DNA of 64,000 nt from an uncultured Aquimarina sp. (GTDB taxonomy: Bacteria; Bacteroidota; Bacteroidia; Flavobacteriales; Flavobacteriaceae). Made by a program: the position numbers and the translations under genes. The notes below the pieces were generated by a model, which saw only the letters and a list, made by a program, of their open reading frames with translations, did not search any database and had not been told where the DNA came from. Below, piece after piece: positions 1 to 9,394 of this stretch (positions are counted from its first letter, which is position 1; each line of letters opens with the position of its first letter). The stretch covers positions 434,001 through 498,000 of the forward strand of contig CANMSL010000003.1 of assembly GCA_947500505.1 (NCBI GenBank), in the 5' to 3' direction.

Positions 1-12
1 TTCCTTTTAAAA

Positions 13-48
13 AATCAGGCTTATTTAGGACTTTAAATAAACCTGATT
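13..48 (-). terminator. Intrinsic terminator after the susD-like gene
   Basis: Arms at 13-27 and 34-48 pair over 15 positions with one central mismatch and a 6-base loop. On the minus strand the hairpin is followed by TTTT. It lies just past the stop codon of the SusD-like gene, so it probably ends the SusC/SusD transcript. Confidence 0.7.
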
Positions 49-90
49 GACTTAATAAATAACTAACTCAAAAAATTTATAAGCCTAAAA

Positions 91-1623
91 TTAATATCCA
101 GAATTTTGCGGTAGCAAATTTGGATTTCTCTGTAATTCATCGCCAGGGAGGGGGAATAAATAATCCCGATCAGGGTCAAAATTAGGTTGCGGTTCTAGCC
201 CCATTGATCCAAACACCTCAGGGCCTAATTGTCTTCTTTTAATATCAAACCAGCGTTTGAACTCAAAAGAAAGCTCCCACTTGCGTTCCTCTAAGACCAT
301 ATCCCTAAATTCATCCTGAGACATCCCCGCTGCAATATCTTCTGGGAAAGGCGACGTAATATCTGCTCCGTTACCATTACGCGCTCTTTGTCTCACTCTA
401 TTTACATAACTAGCAGCTTCACCACTACCTGGTGAAATTTCATTAAGGGCTTCTGCCGCGATTAATAACACTTCAGCATAACGCATCATAGCATAGTTTC
501 GCGCAGATGCCCTTCCGTTACCTGAGGCTGTTTCTCCTGGGAAGCGTGTATACTTAGCAACGTAAGCACTCGCAATATTTCTAGAGTCAAAGTCTGGAAA
601 GCGGATAAAAGGCTCTTCAACACCATTAAAAACACCTGTAGTATCTAAACTTACTGCCTTTCTATAATCTCTACCATCCCATCTGTTGTAGACATTTATT
701 GTGGGGACTGCTACAGACCAACCGCCACCAATATTTCCGCGTTCATTAGCACGTATACCGGTTAATGCCGCATGAAAATCATTACCATTATTAAAATTTG
801 TGAAACTGTTGAAATCAAGATTCCACAAAGGTTCTTGTAAATTACCAGTTAAATCAGCCACAAATAGATTTTGATAATCTTGCTCCAGATTTAATTGGTA
901 GGTTCCCTCATTGTCAATTATTGATTTCGCTTCATTATAAGCCTCTTGGTAATTATTTCTAGTTAAATAGACTGAGGCCAAATATCCAGACGCTGATGCC
1001 TTTGATGGCAACGCACGGGTTGACTGAACATTAGGAAGCCAGGTTTTGGCAAATTGTAAATCAGCGATTATATTTTCATAAATTTCATCAACGGATGACT
1101 TTTCAATCGAAGCAGAGCCATCACTACCTGATACAGGCCTATCGATATAGGGTATTTCTCCATATAGTCTTACCAAGAGGTAATATGCCCAAGCTCTTAA
1201 AAAGTGCGCCTGTGCTTTTACTGTATTAACTCGCTCTTCAGAAAAACCAGATAATCCTTCTGCTCCGACAATAGCTTCATTGCATGCAGCAATTATTTGA
1301 TATGTGGTCCCCCAAAAAACCGTGATCATACCATTATCATCTGCCATTTGAAAAGCATCAACATCTTTTCTTCGTTGCGGAGTTCCTTGGTCTCCAATCG
1401 ATACCATATCGCCTCTTAGCATAATAGGTAAACTTGCTTTTCTACCCCAATGCGTTTCAGAGGCCATTACCCCAATTGCACCATTAATAGCCAATTGTAA
1501 GTCCTCAGGTGTTTGAAATAATCCATCTGGCGAGAGTATCCCAACAGGTTCTTCTTCTAAATCCGAGCATCCTACTAATAAAAACAAAGTTAGTAGAGCA
1601 AATAAACTTATATAATTTTTCAT
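91..1623 (-). CDS. SusD/RagB-family outer-membrane nutrient-binding lipoprotein
   Basis: A surface lipoprotein that would capture a nutrient, usually a glycan or peptide, and pass it to the SusC-type channel encoded just upstream. The N-terminus has a lipoprotein signal with lipobox LVGC at about residue 19. The middle has the helical (TPR-like) pattern of SusD proteins, with AQAHFLRAWAYYLLVRLYG near residues 137-155. The C-terminal hallmark ERKWELSFEFKRWFDIKRR is near residue 445, and 510 aa is a normal length. It follows the SusC-like gene by 11 bp, so the two are one operon. No glycoside hydrolase, sulfatase or peptidase gene is adjacent, so the substrate cannot be named. Confidence 0.93.
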   Translation of the reverse strand: MKNYISLFALLTLFLLVGCSDLEEEPVGILSPDGLFQTPEDLQLAINGAIGVMASETHWGRKASLPIMLRGDMVSIGDQGTPQRRKDVDAFQMADDNGMITVFWGTTYQIIAACNEAIVGAEGLSGFSEERVNTVKAQAHFLRAWAYYLLVRLYGEIPYIDRPVSGSDGSASIEKSSVDEIYENIIADLQFAKTWLPNVQSTRALPSKASASGYLASVYLTRNNYQEAYNEAKSIIDNEGTYQLNLEQDYQNLFVADLTGNLQEPLWNLDFNSFTNFNNGNDFHAALTGIRANERGNIGGGWSVAVPTINVYNRWDGRDYRKAVSLDTTGVFNGVEEPFIRFPDFDSRNIASAYVAKYTRFPGETASGNGRASARNYAMMRYAEVLLIAAEALNEISPGSGEAASYVNRVRQRARNGNGADITSPFPEDIAAGMSQDEFRDMVLEERKWELSFEFKRWFDIKRRQLGPEVFGSMGLEPQPNFDPDRDYLFPLPGDELQRNPNLLPQNSGY

Positions 1624-1634
1624 AACTACTATTT

Positions 1635-4600
1635 TTAAAATGTTAAATTGACTGCAAACGTTATTGATCGAATGTTTGGATAACTTCCGTACTGGAAACC
1701 ACGATTTACATTACTATCTCTATAGTTCGCCTCTGGATCAGTCCCTGGAAAATCTGTAAATGTCAGCAAATTTTGTCCACTAAGTGATATTCTAGCTCGT
1801 TTCATACCAATTCTCGACACTACATCAGATGGTAAATTATAACCTAGCGATACATTTTTTAGACGTACGTAGCTGCCGTCATAAACAAAACGTGATGTGT
1901 TTCTCTTTTGTCTGGTTTTTGCAGAAGGAACGTTTGTATCGGTATTGGTGGGTGTCCAAGCATTAAGCGCCTCTGTTGTCGCATTGGACTGTCCTGATGC
2001 CAACTCCAATAAGGTATAGCTGAAGATGTCGCCACCAACTGCAGCTTGAAAGAACACATTTAAATCAAAATTTTTGTACGTAAACGTATTATTTAACCCC
2101 GCTGTCCAATCTGGATTAGGATCACCAATAATTGTTCTATCCTCTGAGTTAATTATTCCATCATTATTCAAGTCTGTAAAAAGCTCATCTCCAGGATCTT
2201 GAAAGCCATCAAATCCAGCAGTACCTGCTGGTGCAGTTCCTTGATTGACTCCTTGATACTCCCATCCCCAGAAAACACCCACGGGCTCACCTTCTCTTAG
2301 GATATGAGTCTGGTCAGTTAGAAACGAACCTGGTGCACTATTAAGAAAGATATCCTCACCATTAATGAGTTTCTCAACTGTATTCTCATTTGTAGACCAG
2401 TTTAAATTTGTGGTCCAGCTAAAGTTATCAGTAACTATATTTTTGGAATTAATGGTTATCTCAAAACCTTTATTTCTAATTTCCCCGACGTTTCTTAACA
2501 CCTGAGGATTAGTCCCAAAATATTCTGGACTAGAGGAATCCCCTAGAATAACATCTTCTGTATCAATAATATAATAATCTAATGTTAAAGCAACACGTTC
2601 TTGGAATAAACCTAAATCAAGACCAACATTAGTCTGGTAGGAAGATTCCCATTTCAAATCCGGATTTGCTAACTGATCAGGGACAAATGCATTTACCGTT
2701 TGATCTCCCACTACTGAATAAATAGTTCTAAATCGAGCTAAAGATTGATAGGGGGCAATAGCCTGATTTCCTGTAACTCCGTAACTTGCTCTTAATTTGA
2801 GTGTCGAAATAGATGTATTGTCTTTAAGAAAGCTTTCATTAGATATCCTCCAAGCAATCGCTCCGGAAGGAAAGAAGGCGTATTTTTCGTTTTCAGAGAA
2901 CGCCGATGAGCCATCGCGTCTAGCAGTCAGTGTTAATAGGTAACGATCACCATAATCAAAATTCAATCTCCCGAATTGTGACACTATTTCACGTTCCGAT
3001 AAAGATGAGCTTGGCGGCAATGGTGTTGAGCCACTGCGTAAATTACGAAACGAAAAATTATCCGTCGGGAAACCTTGGGCCCCCGCACTTAAAAATTCAT
3101 TGGTTTCTTTTTGATAGGAATATCCTGCAAGTATCGTAAGCTTAGCTTGATCTAACTCCAAATCATAAGTTAAATAATTCTCAGAGAGAAGATTGGTGAA
3201 TTTAGTTGTCGAAATACTTGCGATACCACCCTGTATTCCTGCAGACGCCACCAATGTCGAAGGTCTATAAATACCTCTGTTATCATTACGCACATCATAA
3301 CCAAATGTAGTTTTAAAAGAAAGTCCTTCAATCAACTCATAATCTGCAAAAAAATTGGCTCTAAAGTCATCCGTCTTAGTTTCATCAATGGTCTCGTTTG
3401 CTACCGCAACAGGATTGTCAAAGTCATCTCCGATTACTTGTTGGGTATTTATTCCATTTTCATCCTGAACTCCTAAGTCTGGTACAAATCTATAAGCACC
3501 TGCTATAACATCGCCATCGCCTCTACTACCATCTCTAGGTTGCGAAGCGACACCGTTTTTGAGATTACGGTTACCTAACATATTGAGACCGATTTTAAGC
3601 TTATCAGATATTTTAGATTCGATATTTCCAATAAAGGAGAATCGCTCAAAATCAGAATTGATTACTACACCATCTTGTTTGAAATAGTTTCCGGACACAT
3701 AATAGTTTGTGTTACCTGCCCCCCCCGAAAACGAAATTTGATGATTTTGTGTACTTCCAGACCGATATATAAGATCCTGCCAATCCGTATCTTCCGGTCC
3801 CTGTGTATATGAAGGATTGATTTGGGTATAATAATCGAAAAACTGATTTGCATTCAATAAATCCAGACGTTCAGTAACTTCTTGAACAGAATATGTGGTA
3901 TTTAAATCCACGACCATTTTTCCTTTTCTCCCCTTTTTTGTAGTTACTATAATTACTCCTCCTGAACCTCTAGATCCGTAAATAGCGGTTGCTGAGGCAT
4001 CTTTTAAAATTTCAATAGATTCTATATCTGCGGCTAGTGGTAGCTGTTGAGCTCCAATAAAACCATCTACTACTATAAGAGCCGCACTACTGGCACCAAT
4101 AGAAGTATTACCACGAACATTAATTGATATAGGTGAACCAGGCTCTCCTCCATTATTTGATTGAACAACTACCCCGGCTGCTCTACCCTGTAATGCCTGT
4201 TCTGCATTCAATACGGGAAATGCATTCAGCTCTTCTGATTGAACTGAAGAAATAGACCCAGTAATATCGCTTTTACTCTTAGTTCCATAACCGATTACAA
4301 CAATTTGTTCTAATTCTTCAGTATTAGGTATCAAAGATACATTGATATTTGTGGAAGTACCCACACTGATTTCTTGAGTTTCATAACCCAGATAGGAAAA
4401 GACAAGAATAGCATTTGATCCTGATACAGTAATCGTATAATTACCATCAAAATCGGTTGAGGTTCCATTTGCTGTCCCTTTCTCTAAAATATTTATTCCA
4501 GGAATAGGTATTCCTTTTTCGTCAACGACCACTCCTGAGACAGTGACATCTTGGGTAATAAATATTAGATGAGATGGACCATCTAGTTTAGAATTACTAT

Positions 4601-4730
4601 CGTAAAAATCTGAGTGAGCAAAAACGAAAGCATTCCAAAAACATAGAATGATAATGAAGATTAATTTTAAACTGTGGTTCTTACTTTGTGAACCGTAAGA
4701 CAGTCTAGAAATGTTGTTTTTGTTTTCCAT
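1635..4730 (-). CDS. SusC/RagA-family TonB-dependent outer-membrane receptor
   Basis: A 1031-aa TonB-linked channel that imports the ligand held by the SusD partner. After an N-terminal signal segment (about residues 22-40) comes a carboxypeptidase-regulatory-like beta domain (about 62-135, VSGVVVDEKGIPIPGINI). The plug domain follows, with VVIGYGTKSKSDITGSI near 143 and the SusC signature IEILKDASATAIYGSRG near 238-254. The rest is a 22-strand-type barrel ending in a C-terminal Phe. The start at 4730 gives a complete signal region. It is the first gene of a two-gene operon. The approximately 800-bp upstream region holds an operator-like palindrome and a dead transposase. Confidence 0.95.
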   Translation of the reverse strand: MENKNNISRLSYGSQSKNHSLKLIFIIILCFWNAFVFAHSDFYDSNSKLDGPSHLIFITQDVTVSGVVVDEKGIPIPGINILEKGTANGTSTDFDGNYTITVSGSNAILVFSYLGYETQEISVGTSTNINVSLIPNTEELEQIVVIGYGTKSKSDITGSISSVQSEELNAFPVLNAEQALQGRAAGVVVQSNNGGEPGSPISINVRGNTSIGASSAALIVVDGFIGAQQLPLAADIESIEILKDASATAIYGSRGSGGVIIVTTKKGRKGKMVVDLNTTYSVQEVTERLDLLNANQFFDYYTQINPSYTQGPEDTDWQDLIYRSGSTQNHQISFSGGAGNTNYYVSGNYFKQDGVVINSDFERFSFIGNIESKISDKLKIGLNMLGNRNLKNGVASQPRDGSRGDGDVIAGAYRFVPDLGVQDENGINTQQVIGDDFDNPVAVANETIDETKTDDFRANFFADYELIEGLSFKTTFGYDVRNDNRGIYRPSTLVASAGIQGGIASISTTKFTNLLSENYLTYDLELDQAKLTILAGYSYQKETNEFLSAGAQGFPTDNFSFRNLRSGSTPLPPSSSLSEREIVSQFGRLNFDYGDRYLLTLTARRDGSSAFSENEKYAFFPSGAIAWRISNESFLKDNTSISTLKLRASYGVTGNQAIAPYQSLARFRTIYSVVGDQTVNAFVPDQLANPDLKWESSYQTNVGLDLGLFQERVALTLDYYIIDTEDVILGDSSSPEYFGTNPQVLRNVGEIRNKGFEITINSKNIVTDNFSWTTNLNWSTNENTVEKLINGEDIFLNSAPGSFLTDQTHILREGEPVGVFWGWEYQGVNQGTAPAGTAGFDGFQDPGDELFTDLNNDGIINSEDRTIIGDPNPDWTAGLNNTFTYKNFDLNVFFQAAVGGDIFSYTLLELASGQSNATTEALNAWTPTNTDTNVPSAKTRQKRNTSRFVYDGSYVRLKNVSLGYNLPSDVVSRIGMKRARISLSGQNLLTFTDFPGTDPEANYRDSNVNRGFQYGSYPNIRSITFAVNLTF

Positions 4731-4857
4731 AATATAACAGGATTGATTAAGAGGTTGTTAGTTGAACGATTCTTTAAGTATTCTTAAAATCGTTTATAAG
4801 TACGTTAATATTCAACCTTAAAGTAAATGTTTTGTTAAATTTTTAATAAATGTATGC

Positions 4858-4869
4858 TTAAACGTTTAA
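4858..4869. promoter_or_regulatory. Perfect 12-bp palindrome upstream of susC-like gene
   Basis: The sequence TTAAACGTTTAA is a perfect palindrome with central CG, about 130 bp upstream of the SusC-like start. LacI-family operators often have this form (AAACGTTT core). No LacI-type regulator is encoded in the window, so the link is only a suggestion, and AT-rich DNA produces such palindromes by chance fairly often. Confidence 0.3.
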
Positions 4870-5028
4870 ACAAACAAATAAAAAACATCAAAATTTAAAA
4901 TTTTAACAAAAATAGTCTTAAAAAAATATGGTAATCTGTATGATTTTACAAATAAATTGTCCCTATTATAAAAGAAAAGAGCTCAGTAGATAATTTCTTA
5001 CTATTATGATTCAATAAAAACAGACTAT

Positions 5029-5460
5029 TTATAAATATTTTCAAGGGTCAAACCTTCTAGAGTTTGCTCAACGTATCAAAACGGACTTAGATTATCAAAA
5101 ACATTTGAGTCAAATCAAATGGAAGAACGGCTATATTTACTGTAAATATGCAAATAAGAAAGAATTTTTCAAGAACTTGTAATAGCTATAGCGATATAGA
5201 AAGTCCAACAGCTAACACTATATTTCATAGGTACGTTTTGGGGTTCGTACTGCTTCTTTCATTCATTTTGAAATGGCTACCGTACTAAGAGTTTATCTGC
5301 TGCACAAATGAGAGTTCGCTATGGGTCACTGAAAAAACGGCCCGTTTAGTTAAATTAAAAGCAGAGAAGCTATAAACTCTAGTAAAGATCACCCTATGGA
5401 TTGTAATGTTCAAGTAGGTGAATTTGTTTTGGGAGGTTATGAGAAAGGAAAAACAATAAC
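5029..5460 (+). pseudogene. Decayed IS1595-family (ISXO2-like) transposase remnant
   Basis: Reading three frames in turn recovers a familiar transposase N-terminal half. The stretch near 5036-5176 gives GSNLLEFAQRIKTDLDYQKH and then LSQIKWKNGYIYCKY. A frame change then gives ESPTANTIFH and VRFGVRTASFIHFEMAT near 5200-5277. Another gives TKSLSAAQM, then VTEKTARL, and finally KDHPMDCNVQVGEFVLGGYE near 5390-5445. Several frameshifts and stops break it. The zinc-finger cysteines are lost (CKYA for CxxC). The first catalytic Asp of the VDEFVLGG block is Gly. The C-terminal half, with the remaining DDE residues, is absent. No terminal inverted repeats were found. Confidence 0.85.
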
Positions 5461-5542
5461 AAACCTTGAATAATAAAATTAACTTTTTTTGCCATAGTTC
5501 TATCCATCTATTTTCTATCCTTTTTAGAAATATGTAATGAAG

Positions 5543-6898
5543 TTAAAATTTAAACTCAGAAGTAAATACAAAATGAAAAAGATCTGCACCCAATCCATTT
5601 TCAGTTAAAAAACTTCCTGATTCAATATAATTGGCCTCTACTTCGAGTACAAAAAATTTGTTTACCTGCCAATTGATTACAGCTCCGTATTGATGGCCAA
5701 TGAATTTTTTGTCATTAACATCTTCAAAATTCAGATTTAAGCCTGCACCATAGACACCATCATCTTCTGAGTGACGCCAAAAAGCTACATAGTCCAAATT
5801 GAAGAACCATTTTCCAACTGAATAGGTAAAACTTGGATGAAAATCCACAAGGTTTGATGGGCCAAACTGTGCCACACGTCCAAAATATGCCCCTCTGGGA
5901 TATAGCGCATTAAAGGTTTCCAACCGGTTTTCACTATTTGAATTATCTCCAGAGATAATTTCAGTTTTCAGCCCGAAATCGAAACTTTCGTTATCATTCT
6001 CTATAATGTAATTGAGCTTGACAGAAGCCGTCCAAGCTGAAATGGACGCCTTACCAAAATCGCCAAATTGGTATATACCTTCCAAATCGTAATTGAGTTT
6101 TCCAACGCTTCCAGACCCTCGCAATCCTAACGAATATCGTATCTCTTCAGCCGTACCAAATTGATAGGATGATTGATCACGTTCTTGTATTACATAATAG
6201 TAGTCAAGATTAAAATTTTTACCCTTGCTATTCCAAGAGTTATAAGTTCCGTAAAAGTGTTCTTTGCCCGATAGTACATGGTTATCCAAAACATTGGGAT
6301 TGATTATGGCAGGCTGTACGTAAAACGCTTCAAATTTCCATTGGTTATCATCCCAAATAACACGGATATTATCGAAAAAGCGACGTACGTTTGGCCCTTC
6401 ACGAAAAGCAATGATTCTCCGTGCACCATAATCAGGGTTTTCTCTGCCCATCACCACTTTCAAATGATTGCCTTGATATGAAAGGAAAAGCTGATTGACG
6501 TATAATTCATCTTTGTCCACTGGGGAAGGCATTGCTTTAGACCAAACAGTGCTGCTTCCCAATTCTGCAAAAAATTGCCAATTATCGTCAATTCTTAAAT
6601 CTGCGTGCACCAACACTCTATTGAGCCACCAGGCATCCGTATTCCTATCTTGAAACCCTTGATTCGTAAAATGTTCCAATTGCCCTCGAAGACTACCTCC
6701 TAACGACAGATATGTTGAGTCGCCAAAAGAAATATACTTAAGATTATCATACCAAATTTTATTCTTTTTAATACTCAAGAATGTTACATCATCTGACTGC
6801 CTCAACAAGCCAAATGCATACTCATTGTCTTTTTGGCCTTGAGCCGCAAACACAAAAGGAAACAAGAAGCACCATATAGAAAGTAAACTTTTTATCAT
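5543..6898 (-). CDS. Alginate-export-family outer-membrane beta-barrel protein (porin-like)
   Basis: A 451-aa secreted protein with a Sec signal ending near residue 20. It is rich in alternating aromatic beta strands and ends in a Phe (TSEFKF), as outer-membrane barrels do. Blocks such as SLGGSLRGQLEHF, GRENPDYGARRIIAFREGPN and RRFFDNIRVIWDD match the alginate_export (AlgE-like) family. In Bacteroidota these are often general porins next to small-molecule catabolic genes, so true alginate export is not implied. It overlaps the SCO gene by 4 bp and is the last gene of a minus-strand run. A second, diverged paralog lies at 26275-27750. Confidence 0.8.
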   Translation of the reverse strand: MIKSLLSIWCFLFPFVFAAQGQKDNEYAFGLLRQSDDVTFLSIKKNKIWYDNLKYISFGDSTYLSLGGSLRGQLEHFTNQGFQDRNTDAWWLNRVLVHADLRIDDNWQFFAELGSSTVWSKAMPSPVDKDELYVNQLFLSYQGNHLKVVMGRENPDYGARRIIAFREGPNVRRFFDNIRVIWDDNQWKFEAFYVQPAIINPNVLDNHVLSGKEHFYGTYNSWNSKGKNFNLDYYYVIQERDQSSYQFGTAEEIRYSLGLRGSGSVGKLNYDLEGIYQFGDFGKASISAWTASVKLNYIIENDNESFDFGLKTEIISGDNSNSENRLETFNALYPRGAYFGRVAQFGPSNLVDFHPSFTYSVGKWFFNLDYVAFWRHSEDDGVYGAGLNLNFEDVNDKKFIGHQYGAVINWQVNKFFVLEVEANYIESGSFLTENGLGADLFHFVFTSEFKF

Positions 6899-7530
6899 TT
6901 GAGTATACTTTTTATATGGGCTATTAATTTAGTCGTACTGACACGGTCCGTACCATCATAAATTCCTTTAATGGTTCGGTCTCTTCCAATTAGTATAAAA
7001 CTGCCATCGTGAATAAATGAACCATCATTTAAGTCATCTTCTTGTGCCGTCACGTAATATTCTTTAGCAATATCGTAGATAGCGTCATAGTCGCCAGTAA
7101 CCAAATGCCATTTGTCTTTAATGGCTCCGACTCTATTGGCGTACTCCAATAGGATTGGAATTGAATCACCAGCCACATCAATAGAATGGGATAGCAAAAG
7201 AATGTCGTCATTATTCTTAAAAGCTTGCTGTATTCTAAACTTATTGCCTGACATTAATGGGCAAATAGTCGGGCATCGTGTAAAGAAAAAATCGGCCACG
7301 TAAATTTTGTCTTTAAAGGTATGCTGTGTGACGACTTCGCTGTATTGGTTTGTGAATTGAAATTCCGGAATCTGGTTTTTAGAAAAGTCTGTTCTTATAT
7401 TAAATGTTGATTCACTATATATTGATTCCTTGATATGCGGTTTATTATTTTCCTTTATTACTATTGAGATTGCCACTATGACAGCCATAGCAGTGAAAAC
7501 AATCCATATTTCTAATATCCTGTCCTCCAT
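6895..7530 (-). CDS. SCO1/SenC-family copper metallochaperone or thiol redox protein
   Basis: A membrane-anchored thioredoxin-fold protein of 211 aa that binds copper on the periplasmic side. One transmembrane segment is at about residues 8-25. The copper motif CPTIC has Cys86 and Cys90, and the conserved distal His falls in SFIHDGSFILIGRD. SCO proteins usually load copper into cytochrome c oxidase. No oxidase gene is near. The gene instead starts 1 bp after the end of the tyrosinase gene, so copper delivery to tyrosinase is a reasonable inference. It overlaps the next gene (porin-like) by 4 bp, suggesting translational coupling. Confidence 0.9.
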   Translation of the reverse strand: MEDRILEIWIVFTAMAVIVAISIVIKENNKPHIKESIYSESTFNIRTDFSKNQIPEFQFTNQYSEVVTQHTFKDKIYVADFFFTRCPTICPLMSGNKFRIQQAFKNNDDILLLSHSIDVAGDSIPILLEYANRVGAIKDKWHLVTGDYDAIYDIAKEYYVTAQEDDLNDGSFIHDGSFILIGRDRTIKGIYDGTDRVSTTKLIAHIKSILK

Positions 7531-7531
7531 C

Positions 7532-8944
7532 TCATACCAATGAGAATGTTACACCTTCAATCTGAAGGGGTTCATCTGGAATATTTCTTCCCCGAACCTG
7601 AACGGGTTCAAAAAATACCTTGATTTCACCTCCGGTATCAATTTGGTTTCGAATCGATGACGTAATCTCAACGTGCATATACACATCTTTTTCCAATTTG
7701 CCACCCTCTGCAGAAACAATCGGTAAAATGGTAAACGTGCCAATATATTTGCAATTGTCTTTGGATGGTTTGTTGTTGCCAAATAAAAAGAAAACCCTCG
7801 TGCAATAGGGCATATAAGGCAATTGTGCACGTTTAAATTTCAATAGTACGTGCGAGGCTTCATCCAAATTGACTTTTTCGAGACTTTGTACTTTTTGTTC
7901 CTCTTCTATACTTGTATTATAAATTCCCGATGCCTTAACCAATTCATAGGATGGTACAACCTTGTCTTCAAGAGAATTATAGCTTCCATCTTCGTTATTG
8001 AAATCTAAATCGGCAAAGCGATAGCCTAATTTTTCGGTATCCAGTATATCTCTGATTTTTAATTCCATTGGCTTCCCCTTTTCATCAGTAAAGTAGAATG
8101 TCTTCTCCAGCCATTCCGAATCTGTCGGATTTCGGTGTGCTGGGTCAGCATTGAGCCAAGCCTGCCAAAACCTATCACAGTTACCGTGATGCCCATAGAA
8201 AATTGGGTCATAGCCTGCAGCTACGAAACCTGCCATCTCTCCTCCAATCCAATTGTGGATGTTATTGTGAAAACTTTGCTCCGCAATGCCATCAATCTGG
8301 GGACCTTTTCCTTGATAAGGGAAAGGATAGCCACCAAATGTGTTGAACTTTTTTGACCGAAGTGCTGGGCCGAGATTAATGAAGTCAAACGGGATTATAT
8401 CGTTTGGTTCTGCAAGACGTGTATCATTGAAAAGTGGATTTGTTTCATCGCCCTGATAGTGACCTGGAATTTTAGGATGTTTTGTCCAATCCCAATAGTG
8501 AAGAGCAAGTTGGGGTTCTCTTACCGCATCTTGAAGCTTTTTTTCAAGCGTCCATAGATAGGCCCTGTGCCAAGGCCATACATACCAGCTATAGTGGACC
8601 TGGTATGTAAATTCAATGGTTGCACAAAATTTGGTATGTAGAGCGCCGTTCTCGCTCCAGCCCGCTGGGTCCAACGGCCAATCTGCACTCCGCTTTCTTA
8701 AAATGGCGACGGCATCTCTAAGTAATTTTAGTTCAGGGTCGTCTTTGGATAACGAAGCAATGTTCTTGCGTGTGACTACAGAAGATGACTTTGTTTGCAT
8801 AGCCTGGTTGACCGTGCTTGTTTCTTTTTCCTTAGCTTCAGCTTTACAGGATGTCAATAAACCAGGAATTGCTGCAAGTCCTGCAGTACCAATAGTCATA
8901 TTTTTTAAGAAACGGCGTCTATCGTTGCTATTTTTATTTTCCAT
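7532..8944 (-). CDS. Tyrosinase-family type-3 copper oxidase (Tat-exported)
   Basis: A 470-aa dicopper enzyme expected to oxidise phenols or catechols. The N-terminus carries a twin-arginine signal (RRRFLKN, then a hydrophobic stretch and the lipobox-like LLTSC). The CuA ligands fit His103, His117 and His126 (HYSWYVWPWHRAYLW). The CuB region has FHNNIHNW (His226, His230) and DPIFYGHHGNCDRFW (His252/253). The C-terminal 170 residues form a beta domain like those of polyphenol oxidases. The export signal fits the neighbouring periplasmic SCO copper chaperone. The physiological substrate is unknown; melanin formation is possible but not shown. Confidence 0.9.
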   Translation of the reverse strand: MENKNSNDRRRFLKNMTIGTAGLAAIPGLLTSCKAEAKEKETSTVNQAMQTKSSSVVTRKNIASLSKDDPELKLLRDAVAILRKRSADWPLDPAGWSENGALHTKFCATIEFTYQVHYSWYVWPWHRAYLWTLEKKLQDAVREPQLALHYWDWTKHPKIPGHYQGDETNPLFNDTRLAEPNDIIPFDFINLGPALRSKKFNTFGGYPFPYQGKGPQIDGIAEQSFHNNIHNWIGGEMAGFVAAGYDPIFYGHHGNCDRFWQAWLNADPAHRNPTDSEWLEKTFYFTDEKGKPMELKIRDILDTEKLGYRFADLDFNNEDGSYNSLEDKVVPSYELVKASGIYNTSIEEEQKVQSLEKVNLDEASHVLLKFKRAQLPYMPYCTRVFFLFGNNKPSKDNCKYIGTFTILPIVSAEGGKLEKDVYMHVEITSSIRNQIDTGGEIKVFFEPVQVRGRNIPDEPLQIEGVTFSLV

Positions 8945-8947
8945 AAT

Positions 8948-9394
8948 CTAAAATTTTCTGATGAGGAATACCCCTAAGATAAGTAAGCTTGCGCCCAAGG
9001 CTTTCTGCCACGTTAAAGGATCTTTGGGAAGTTCAAATAAACCATAATGATCAAGTATTATAGAGAGCAGCATTTGCCCAGTAACCACTAATCCGAATGT
9101 TAGCGCCGTACCCAATTTAGGTGTACCAATGATGACAGCCACCACATAGAATGCGCCTAATATTCCCGCCAGCCAGACGTACCATTTTAAAGGTTTGAAC
9201 TGTGAGAGCTGTGGCATTTGATACCCTGATACTAAAAGGAAAGCGAGTAAGCCTAAAGTTCCTATCAGAAAAGAAGCAAATGCGGCAAATACCGGTTCTT
9301 TAGCAGCCTTTCCAACTTCAACATTCAATGCGGCCTGTATAGGAAGCACCGCTCCCGATATAAAGGCCATTATGATATAGAGTATATTTCTCAT
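8948..9394 (-). CDS. DMT-superfamily YdcZ-type small membrane transporter
   Basis: A 148-aa integral membrane protein with about five hydrophobic helices. It starts with FISGAVLPIQAALN, typical of the DUF606/YdcZ branch of drug/metabolite transporters. Members have half the size of ordinary DMT carriers and presumably work as dimers. It lies between the tyrosinase (3 bp away) and the amidohydrolase (no gap), so it is in the same operon and may move a substrate or product across the inner membrane. The transported compound is unknown. Confidence 0.8.
   Translation of the reverse strand: MRNILYIIMAFISGAVLPIQAALNVEVGKAAKEPVFAAFASFLIGTLGLLAFLLVSGYQMPQLSQFKPLKWYVWLAGILGAFYVVAVIIGTPKLGTALTFGLVVTGQMLLSIILDHYGLFELPKDPLTWQKALGASLLILGVFLIRKF

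Noticed and set aside
1..4730. A full polysaccharide utilisation locus
   Set aside because: Only SusC and SusD are present. No glycoside hydrolase, lyase or sulfatase occurs nearby, and the neighbour on one side is a dead transposase.
5029..5460. An active insertion sequence
   Set aside because: Several frameshifts, a lost catalytic Asp, missing C-terminal half and no terminal inverted repeats.
5543..6898. An alginate export system
   Set aside because: Only the barrel family matches. No alginate polymerase, epimerase or Alg44-like gene is present, and the barrel is paralogous to another next to small-molecule hydrolases, so only a porin-like role is claimed.
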